Positions 1 to 9,611 of a stretch of DNA of 64,000 nt are shown here, piece by piece. Location of the stretch: assembly GCA_002786065.1 (NCBI GenBank), contig NHNY01000036.1, forward strand, positions 1-64,000. Reading direction: 5' to 3'. The translations under genes were made by a program, and so were the position numbers. The stretch is from Microcyclospora pomicola (taxonomy: Eukaryota; Ascomycota; Dothideomycetes; Capnodiales). Within the stretch, counting starts at the first letter, position 1, and each line of letters begins with the position of its first letter. The notes under the pieces are model-generated. The model saw nothing but the letters and a program-made list of their open reading frames with translations, ran no database searches and was not told the DNA's origin.

Positions 1-212
1 GCAATATTAATAAATAAACAAAATCAAAAGTAAGCGATTTAAGAACCAGTTTTAAAGCGTGATAATAGGGATATCACTAGCGTAGATCTAGCGTGATTCT
101 CAACATATGTAAGCTTTTATTCTTAGATTGCTTCTCCTCTTCCCTCTCCTTCCCTCTCTCTCTGATTTCTGACCTCCTCTACCATTCCTTATCAGCTATT
201 AATCCCTCTACA

Positions 213-741
213 ATGCCGCCTCTTACACCTGCATCTACTGCATTGTCTTCTAGCAATGGTATGTAATTTATGCCTTCTTTTAACACACCGATCTTCTAAC
301 TAACGAAAAAAATTAGCTATCATACGTAAAGGGCGCACGAAACTTGTAGCAAAACGCAGTGTCAAGTTCCCTTTAAAACGACCTCGTATGGGACAGCAGT
401 CTCAGTCACGAAAAAAGCGAAGACTTAAGCCTGGCACTGCTGCATTACGCGCTATTCGACAGATCCAGAAAACGACCGTTCTATGTATACCGCGCCTTCC
501 CTTTTCGCGTCTTGTACGTGAGATAATGTCAGATATATCATCAGAGGGTCAGCTTCGCATTCAAGGCTCTGCGTTAGGAGCCTTACAGGAAGCTGCGGAG
601 GCATTTCTTATAACAGAGTTCGAGATGTCCTTACTCGCGACCCTCCACGCAAAACGCGTCACGATGGCAGTTAAGGACATGCGCCTGATCCGGATGCTCC
701 GACATAGGATGAATGGCGACCCATACTACGAGCTAGACTAG
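213..741 (+). CDS. CENP-A-like histone H3 variant (two exons, 156 aa)
   Basis: Exons are 213-258 and 317-741; the intron is GTATGT...TTAG and the joined frame is open for 157 codons. The product is a histone-fold protein of the H3 class. After a basic tail of about 50 residues (rich in K/R, with no ARTKQT or KSTGGK motif) come an alphaN-like segment (KPGTAALRAIRQIQK), [18 protein letters not shown] and HAKRVT. Between REI and LRIQ there are nine residues where canonical H3 has seven. This two-residue longer loop 1 is a known hallmark of centromeric H3 (CENP-A). The C-terminal tail is also unusual and ends in acidic and aromatic residues. The gene is intact although it lies near decayed transposons. 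It could be the centromeric H3 or a diverged paralogue. A canonical CENP-A elsewhere in the genome would decide. Confidence 0.8.
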
Positions 742-1321
742 TGTAAGCTCCTTTTATTCACATGTATATATTACCTAATTGCTAACATTCTTTTCTAGCT
801 TTACTTTGAGATCGTCTCTATTACTAGTGCCAATCACTGCCAATCACACCTTCCACATGTACTGTTCCTTGCTATCTACAGAAATTCATTTTCGCGTAAC
901 CTAACGACTTTGTGTAGCCCCTTATGAGCTAAAAATCACTCTTTACTGCCAATCACTGCCAATCACACCTAGTATGTATACGAAATTTTTATACCCGCTA
1001 TAAGCAAAAGAACTAAATTTCTCCTTCTAGAAAGTTGTAAAACGATTATTAGTACGTCCTTTCGAGCTCTTGTTGTCGATATAGTGCTCTTAAGCTAACT
1101 ATCCTCTCCCTAGAGCTTTTCAGATTTTTCGGTTTATTTTCAAGTTACCCAAAAGCGACAAGTGTCTACAACAGCCTTATTTCGCGCGCTATGCGCTCAC
1201 ACTGCCAGATGTCGCGGGATTCAGCGTCATACACTGCCAATCACAAAGCCAATCACTCTCAGCGGTTTTGGAAAAAACATCCCAGGCTTCACTTCAGGCA
1301 TGTGACGGTTCGCTTACCTGA

Positions 1322-1379
1322 CCAATCAGAGGTCGCCACGTGATTACCCCGCCCCAGCCACCCAATTTTTATGACGTCA
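1322..1379 (+). promoter_or_regulatory. Promoter motif cluster of the second H3 variant gene
   Basis: A single CCAATCA (1323-1329), a CACGTG E-box (1337-1342) and a perfect CRE palindrome TGACGTCA (1372-1379) lie within 60 bp, about 230 bp upstream of the start codon. These match known bHLH and bZIP target words. Their function here is inferred from position only. Confidence 0.45.
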
Positions 1380-1604
1380 CCGCCTCAACGTTCCACCAGT
1401 CATCACCTTCACTTTGACAAACCCCTGCACATCCTTTTGACAAGCTGCCCTACATTGCTGCCAATCACTGCCAATCACACCTGCTGCCCCGCTGTCGTTC
1501 CTCGCATCGCCAGACACTGCGAAACCCATCAAAACTCGTCCGCCATCTACATACCTGCCAATCACTTGCCAATCACAATCCTGGGTACCTCACACTCCCA
1601 CACA

Positions 1605-2283
1605 ATGGCCGACGCCAATCCACCACCCGCGACCACCCAGCAAGACGGCGAGACCCCTTCGACGCGCATCCGGGTCGACGCATCACCCATCAAGCGTACT
1701 GCAGTCAGGAGACAGACAGGCTTCAAATCTACAGGCGGAAAGGGTCCAAGAAAGACTCTCGCTCCAAAAAAGTCTAAGACAGTCCGTAAGAGGCTCACAC
1801 AAGGTCGTGACTGGGTGCCTTTCAACAAGATCCCTGGAAAGTACAGGAAGAACAAGCATGGACAGAAGAAAGCTATCAGGCCAGAGCGTGAGTAATAGTG
1901 ATTGGCATAGTGATTGGCACTTACTAACTTGTGTTTAGTCTCTCAAATCAAAGAGATTCGCCACTTTCAGAAGAGTGTCTCACTTCTCATCCCGAGAACG
2001 CCTTTTGCTCGTCTCGTCCGTGAGATTGGCCTGGGTTACAAGTTCGATCTCAGGTTCCAGGCTAGCGCGCTTGAGTGTCTTCAGGAGGCTGCAGAGGCGT
2101 TCTTGGTTCGAGTCTTCGAGAGTAAGTCGTCTGTTTAGCTTCTAGTTCTTTTACTTAGCTAATCCCCTGTTTCTAGTGACGAACCTGCTTGCTATTCACT
2201 CGAAGCGTGTCACTATCCAGCAGAAAGACATGCAGCTACTTAAGCTTCTTATGGAGAGCCCTGTAAGGATGGACGGCAATTGA
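1605..2283 (+). CDS. Divergent histone H3 variant with extended N-terminus (three exons, 190 aa)
   Basis: Exons are 1605-1887, 1939-2121 and 2177-2283; reading phases join to 191 codons. An N-terminal extension of about 30 residues precedes an H3-type tail: [20 protein letters not shown] resembles the canonical QTARKSTGGKAPRKQLAT. The Lys9, Ser10, Lys14 and Lys18 equivalents are kept, but position 4 is Arg and position 8 is Phe. The Lys27/Lys36 region is replaced by a basic, aromatic linker unlike H3. The histone fold follows ([42 protein letters not shown]), with the normal seven-residue loop 1, so it is H3-like rather than CENP-A-like. The C-terminus ends MDGN instead of RIRGERA. An in-frame ATG at 1371 would add 78 residues made partly from the CCAAT repeats; I prefer 1605. 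Intron 1 contains two of the CCAAT-type words. Confidence 0.82.
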
Positions 2284-2642
2284 GGCTAGACTAGGCTAGG
2301 CTGTTTGCTTAGTTAGGCTCCTAGTAGCAAGGTTGGCTACTAAACAACAATGATACCCATATAGTAGCGTAGATAGCTACTAAAAACCGATGATACCCAC
2401 TATATCGTAATGCCTTGTGTCTTATAAACTATCTCCTACACGTGATATAAGCAGCACTGTGATTGGCACTGTGATTGGCACTGTGATTGGCATTCGAAAT
2501 AGCGTTAGTATAAACGTTTCATACTAGTATGTAAGATTAGCGTCTAACCTTCCTTTTAGAGCTAGCGTAGCTTCTAACGCTCTAACGGTCATTCCCCAAT
2601 TTCTATTAGGGTAACTTCCCCAATTAAACCCAAATTCAGGAC

Positions 2643-2669
2643 CGGGGACCCGAATAACATGGGTCCCCG
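2643..2669. repeat. Perfect inverted repeat
   Basis: The 9-bp arms CGGGGACCC and GGGTCCCCG are separated by 9 bp. The repeat sits at the left edge of the transposon island, just before sequence with strong CpA loss. It may be the end of an older element. I found no matching partner near the right edge at 12.9 kb. Confidence 0.6.
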
Positions 2670-3000
2670 CACAATATAGAGGTTAAATAGAAGAACCCAA
2701 ACAATTGGGTAAGCCCCAAATTTTCCTCCACCTCCGCCCCAACCCGCCCCATGGTGGCCTCTAACAATAGCTAGATACCCCTACAGATCCGCACGGATCG
2801 AGGCGGTAAGACAACCGCTATAGCTAATGCGCACTACGAGATTAGTAGGCGAGTACGGCTACGAGCTAACAGCGAGCCTTTACGTTTTACTAACTGCTTC
2901 TAATATAGTACTAGCAAGCAGAACTAGCGTATTAAGACCTTCTAGGGCTAATTAGCTAACGGTAGTCTTAATCGATAGCAGGATACCTTTCTAGCTATAA

Positions 3001-3315
3001 TGTTACGAGCGTACGGGAAGGCACGCTAAGCACGAGCACTCTGCATTATAGAGCGCGGAATAAGTTCCGAGCTTGTATAACCTCCGTGATCTGTCTAACC
3101 TATCGTCCCCTACAGATCACATAGATTACACAGATTACATAGATTACTTACGATTCTCTTATGTATATAGCGCAGCTAGTTTTATTAGTTAGAATCGTGT
3201 ACAACTTATTGTTCAAACTTAGTAATTGGAATACAAGATCTCCTACCTCGTTAGCTTCAACCGTCCTCTATTTAGAATATCTAATAAGAGCCTCTCTGCC
3301 TAGTCGCCCTTAACA
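3001..3315 (+). repeat. 5' LTR of the Ty3/gypsy relic
   Basis: It starts TGTTAC and ends TTAACA, and is near-identical in layout to 9293-9606. It is preceded by the TATAA target duplication. Confidence 0.92.
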
Positions 3316-6300
3316 ACTTTATACACCCTTAAGATAAGTAATAACCGAAGCATTCGTAGGACTCCCGCTCCTAGCGAAGCAGGAAGCTCGTAGCGCTACC
3401 GACTAACGACTACCTCGTCCGATGTGACTATAACCGATGCCCCCGACATAGGTAACGCCCTTAAGTCACTCGTCGCTAAACCCGACCTCTACTATAGAGA
3501 CCGCGACAAGCTTAAAGACTTTATTAACTAGATGTCGATGTACTTTAGGTTCAACCGTGTAGACGAACAGCAGCAATCCCTATTCGCTACTACGTTCCTC
3601 CGTAGAAGGGCCTAACACTTTGTTAAGCCCTACTTAACTCAACACCTTGTAGGTGACGACGACGACTAGGATGTAGTCCAAATGTTCTTAATATTCGCCG
3701 GTTTTAAAGACAAGATGCGAACCGTATTCGGCATTAGCAACGAACAGGCTAATGCTATGCGAATAATCTAAGTCCTAACTTAGAAGACTTTAGCCGCCGA
3801 CTATACTGCTAAGTTCTAGAAGTATAGACAGATTACTAGATAGGACGACGATGCCCTAATTGTAATGTATAAGAGAGGACTAAAAGATTCGGTAAAAGAC
3901 GAACTTATGCGTATCCCTATATAACCTAGCACGTTAATAGGAATGATCGAGCGTACGATCACCCTTAACGACAGACTGTACAAAAGAAGCATAGAGAGAG
4001 GACGTAGACTAAGAGGATCTAGTGTGATAAGGACCCCTTATTTTAATAAGAACGCTAGACGTTCTAACTACAGCCACTATAGTGATCTAATAGACCTTAG
4101 TGCTACTACTCCGATTCGACGCAAAGGCGCTAGACCTAAGAAAGGGTTTAAGAGCAACAACGCAGGAAAACTAACTTACTACACCTATAGTAAAGAAGGC
4201 TATATAGTAAGGGACTATCGCTCGAAGGGGCAATAGGGGAATGTACAACCCTAATAGTTCAATACTATTGTACGAAAGGTGCAATTCAACGCTATAATTC
4301 CTATAATTAAGGAAGAAAGCGATAAGGAACAGTAACAGGAACAACCTTACTATAGTAGCTAAGTCTAGGCCGTCTACAAGAAAGACGACTACTAGGAGCA
4401 CTATAAGATAAAGGTATTGTTCGAAATATTCCTAAACGAGACGAACCAACAGGAGGTTCGCGACAACGTACTAGACTTCATCGAAAGCCTCTAGGATGAA
4501 CTAACTAAGCTTTTAGAGCTACTAAGAGAAGGACTGACTAACGAGATCTAAAACGATATTACCTCGTGCAGCTATTTAATTACTAGGAACTGGCACGTTA
4601 TCGATACTATTAACGACCTTAGAATAAATAAGCTAGTTACCTTCGCTACCGCGACGGTACTCCACAAAGACGACAACGCTTTTATTAGCTATAATAATAG
4701 GGCCTTTACAGATAAAGAAGTACTAGAAAGTAATAACGAGGACGACTTAGATAAGTACGAGAGTAACGAAGAAAGTGATAGAGACAACGGATTCCTAACA
4801 TTCCGTATCTACACCGCTACTAAAATTAAGAAACTCGTCTTACTTATAGCTAAATCCGCTAATCAGATCATGCTAATCGTAGGAGGAAGGAGATTCCTTA
4901 ACCTATAGAAGTTCGACTAAATGTTATTCGACTTTAGGAGGAAGGTTTAGAGCATGCAACAAGTGCTAACAATCCTAAACTTCAAAGCCTTTATCTAGGA
5001 ATTCCTACTAATCGGTAGTACCTTCTAACAAGACAGAAGTTACGAAGTAAACGGATTCAGGGTTACTAAGGAAATAAGAGCCGCTACTACTAGACTTAAG
5101 GAAGTATATAAGCTTATAGAAGAAGACTAACAAAAAGCTAAGTAAGCTAGTTAAACATCGTTCGAAGAAGCATGTAAGTAGGACCTTGCTCGCGAAGCTT
5201 ACTATCGAAGAACAGGACAATTTATTTCGCTACTACTATTACCCTACTAGGGAAAAGGGAAAGCTCCTACTTAAGAAGTTATAGTAGAGAGCTTAACAAC
5301 ATAAAAACTTTAAAGTTAGTAGTTTTTTGTACAACAGTTACTGTATAAGGACGTACTACTACAGCTATAATAGACTCTAGCGCGGGTAGAAACTTCGTTT
5401 CTAGTAGTTTTGTGAAACGTTAAAGGATCGCTACTAATAACAAAGGAAACGCAGGATACCTAGTAATCGCTATAGACAGCTTATTACTACCTAGCGTAAG
5501 TAAGGAGACAGTACTCTTACGAATGATCGTTTAGAAGTACTAGGAGGAAATTATATTCGACGTTATCGATATAGCTAATTATAACATCGTACTTAGTATA
5601 CCTTAGCTGAAACGACACAATCCGACTATTCTATAGACGTTAGGAATAATCAGATTTAAGCAGTACGGTTACGTGAACCGCGCTTACCCTGCGCAGCGAT
5701 AGAGTACGCTAGTAGATAAGATAAGGGAGTTCAATACAGTAGAAGACTAGAACCTACAGTCGCAACGATAGACTAACAAAATAGATCCATAACTATAATA
5801 GGCACGACAGTAGGATAACATCGACAAGCGATAGGATAGACTACAGGACAACGCCGGCTAACAGAATGTTAGTGTAGTAAAGGAGAATTACGAACCTTCT
5901 AGAATCCCTAGAGAGTACTAACAATTTAAGCAGCTCTTTTAGGAAGAGGAATCGTTAAAGACGTTACCTAAGCACTAGCCGTAGGATCACAAAATACTAC
6001 TTGAACTAGAGAAGTAACCTACGTATAGTCTACTCTATACTTGTTCTACGAAAGAGCTTTACACTATCAAAGAGTATCTAGACAAGTACCTAGCACGAGG
6101 ATGGATCGGGAAATCGACATCCCCTATAGGATACCCTACAATGTTCGTTCTAAAGAAAAACAGGAAATTACGAATAGTTATCGACTACCGAAAACTCAAC
6201 GAGATCACGATTAAGAACAGATATCTACTGCTAAATATAGAAGAACTACAGACATAGTTCTCTAGAGCAAAATAGTATATAGCTATCGACCTATAGGAAG

Positions 6301-9292
6301 CCTACTATCTTGTACGTATAGCCGAGGGAGAAGAATAGAAGACAGCGTTCAAAACACGCTACAGACTCTACGAATACCTTGTTATGCCTTTCGGATTGAC
6401 TAACGCGCTAGCGTTAATATAGGAACTTATTAACGATACACTTAGAGAGTACCTCGACGTGTTTGTAGTTGCGTATCTTAACGACATTATAGTCTACACT
6501 AATAGCATACTCGAACAACATAAGGAACATATTAAGAAAGTATTTGTAAAGCTCGCTTCTCGGAACCTTAAAGTTAGCATCGACAAATGTGAATTCCATA
6601 AAAAGGAAGTTAAATTCCTTAGATTCATTGTCGGAATAAACGGCATTAAACTAGACCCGGATAAGATCAAGTCTATTAAAGAATGGCCTACGCCTAGCAA
6701 CGTTAAGGAAATACAATCGTTCCTAGGACTAGCCAATTACAATCGGAAATTCATTAAAGACTACTCGAAGATCGCGACACTACTTACCGAACTTACCTAA
6801 AAGGACAAGCCTTTTAAATAGGAAGTATAGTAAGAATTAGCATTTAAAGTACTAAAGAAAGCCTGTACAGAACAACCTGTGCTACGGATGTTTAACATAA
6901 TAAAGCTAGTTTAACTCGAAACCGATGTATTAGACATAGCTATAGGCGCCTATCTTACACAGACAACTAATAGTAAACGACACCTAATAGCATACTTCTT
7001 AAAGAAGATGTTACTAGCGGAACAGAACTACGATATCTACGACAAGGAACTTCTTGCGATTGTCGTAGCCTTACAACACTAGAGGATTTATGCCGAAGGA
7101 GCTCTATAGCTTACGATCTACTCCGATTATAAGAACCTACTATACTTTACAACTACTAAGGTCTTAAATCGAAGGCAGACACGTTAGTCGGAACTCTTAG
7201 GACAGTACAAGTTCACTATCTAGTACATACTAGGTAAGGACAATAGCAGAGCGGACGCACTTAGCCGAAGGAGTAACTATATAAGTTAAAAAGAAAACAT
7301 AGAACAACAGATTCTTTAGATAAACGCTAACAGAAGTCTTAGTAGCTACGCTTAGGAATTCAACACGATTCTGCGTATAGCATAAGACACTAAAGAACAG
7401 TTCCTAATATCGAAAGGAAAATATAAGATTACATCTCTAGACAAGATACTAGAATGTATCTAACGACATTACACAGATCCCTTATAAGGACACCCTAGTG
7501 TTGCTCGAACTATTAAAAGAATATAACGACACTTCACAATTAAACATATGCAGAAACATGTGGAGAAATATATTAAGAAATGTATAGAATGTTAATAAGA
7601 CAAATCTTCGCGCCACGCAAAGTACGGAGATATATAGTTCAGACCACTACTAACAGAACTATAGTCGGAAGTCACAATAGACTTCATCGTTAAGCTACTA
7701 AAATCTAAGGATAGAACTTTTAGAGTAACCTACGACTCGATACTAGTTATCGTCGACAGACTAACGAAGTACTCTTACTTTATTCCTTGTTAAGAATCGA
7801 TGAATGCAGTGTAGTTCGTATTCCTTGTTATCGACAGACTAGTGCGATTATATAGAATACCTCGCGTAATCATTACTAACTAAGGAACGCTCTTCACTTC
7901 GAATTATTAGAAGACGTTAACAACACAACTCGGAATACGTTACAAACTGTCTACCGCATTTTATCCTACGATAGATAGACAAACAGAAAGGATAAATCAG
8001 AGTCTAGAAACGTATATGCGACACTACGTTAACTACAATTAAGACAATTAGGTGAGCTTACTACCTCTAGTACAGCTTACGCTTAACGACAGTGTGTCTA
8101 AAACAACCAAATTCTTACTATTCTACGCGAACTATAGAAAGTCACTAAACAACTTTATAACTAGGTTCGACAGACTATTAGCAGCTTAGGCTGTTACAAC
8201 GGTCGAACAACTAAAAGATGTGTTTATAACAGCACAACAGAACATTATCAAATTACAACAGGTAATAACATCCCAAATAGAGAAGAAGAACAAAAATACA
8301 CCTTAGCTTAAAAAGGGGGATAAAGTATACCTTCTTACAAAAAACTTTAAGACAAAGAGACCTTTAAAGAAACTTAACGTAGTTAAAGTCGGTCTATTTT
8401 TGATCAAAGAAGTACGAGGACCTGTTAACTACCTCCTCGACCTACCCAAAGATACAGGACGCATCCACCCTATGTTCTATATATCCTTACTTAAACTAGC
8501 AGACCTAGAAACGCTATTGCAAACGACCTTCTATTACTAGACTAACACAGACGAATACATTATCGAGAAAATCCTAAAGAAACAAGGACAGTAATACCTA
8601 GTCAAATAGAAAGGATATCTAGATTCAGAAAATACCTAGGAACTAAAGGAAAATCTCACGAACTGCTAGAACCTTCTGCGCTAGTTCTACCGAAACTACT
8701 AGGAATAGGCATCTACTAGTTAGAATCCTTAGCGTCTTCCTATATACCTATAGGATACGCAGTCCTAGTCGACATCTTAGGAGGGAAATCCAACAACGCC
8801 GTAGCCTCGGCTAACTCTTGCTGTTAGATAGACGCCTCCTCGAAGGCTAACGCGTTGTTCACACGACCGTTTAGGAATTCTAGTTGCTGCTGCAACCGAC
8901 GCTCTTTTACATACGCCGATACAGCCTTCTTATAAGCAAGCAATACTACTTAGCTCGCCTCTTAAGCTGCTATCCGCGCGTCTTCGATTTGCTTATCTAA
9001 TTTCCTCTTCTCGGAACTTAGAGATTACTACTCTGCTATAGTAATTATAATGTCGTAATCCTTACTATTACGACGATTACATTCACTACAGAGGCCCGAC
9101 TAAATGTGCATACAATATATAGTCTTGTTTGCCTTGTAGTAAGAACATTTCGTTAGCATATCGGTTCCGAAGGTGTTAATTAGATTAGCCCTGTCTAGTC
9201 GTCGTTGCGTACTCGTGCGTGCCGGTACCTTTAGTATAGTTAGTCGAAGGATGATAGTTTATAAGGGCATAAACACTAAAGGAGGGGCTAGT

Positions 9293-9606
9293 TGTTACAA
9301 GCGTGTAGGAAGGCACGCTAAGCACGAGCACTCTGCATTATAGAGCGCGGAATGAGTTCCGAGCTTGCATAACCTCCGTGATCTGTCTAACCTATCGTCC
9401 TCTACAGATCATACAGATTATATAGATTACACAGATTACTTACGATTCTCTTATGTATATAGCGCAGCTAGTTTTATTAGTTAGAATCGTGTACAACTTA
9501 TTGTTCAACCTTAGTGATTAGAATATAAGATCTCCTACCTCGTTAGCTTCAACCGTTCTCTATTTAGAATATCTAATAAGAGCCTCTCTCCTAGACGCCC
9601 TTAACA
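9293..9606 (+). repeat. 3' LTR of the Ty3/gypsy relic
   Basis: This is the partner of the 5' LTR. It follows a purine-rich tract and is followed directly by TATAA. Confidence 0.92.
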
Positions 9607-9611
9607 TATAA

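Larger units (their letters stand above)
828..2492. promoter_or_regulatory. Array of 15 TGCCAATCAC sites around the second H3 variant gene
   Basis: Forward copies start at 828, 838, 947, 957, 1235, 1247 (AGCCAATCAC variant), 1459, 1469, 1556 and 1567. Reverse copies (GTGATTGGCA) start at 1898, 1910, 2459, 2471 and 2483. Neighbours within a cluster are 10, 11 or 12 bp apart, about one helical turn. Every forward copy lies upstream of the 1605 start codon and every reverse copy lies in intron 1 or beyond the stop codon. The core CCAATCA is the known binding sequence of the fungal CCAAT-binding complex (Hap2/3/5). A regulatory role is inferred. A repeat-derived origin is also possible. Confidence 0.7.
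3001..9606 (+). mobile_element. Broken Ty3/gypsy (chromovirus-type) LTR retrotransposon
   Basis: The element has two LTRs of about 315 bp (TGTTA...TAACA) and is flanked by the 5-bp duplication TATAA (2996-3000 and 9607-9611). A polypurine tract (9278-9287) precedes the 3' LTR. Internal parts in order are a gag-like zone (about 3.45-4.25 kb), reverse transcriptase (about 6.1-6.8 kb), RNase H (about 6.8-7.3 kb), integrase (about 7.5-8.2 kb) and a chromodomain-like stretch (about 8.55-8.67 kb). RNase H before integrase fits Ty3/gypsy. The coding part is thoroughly broken, with dozens of interruptions consistent with repeat-induced point mutation. The LTRs differ by roughly 6% by eye, mostly transitions, so insertion is not very recent, but RIP inflates any age estimate. 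Confidence 0.92.

Noticed and set aside
1562-1855. Minus-strand open frame across the second H3 variant
   Set aside because: It is antisense to exon 1, which has a clear H3-type tail; no family resemblance.
5008-6736. Minus-strand open frames inside the LTR element
   Set aside because: They are shadows of the decayed pol region and have hydrophobic low-complexity content typical of antisense A/T-rich sequence.
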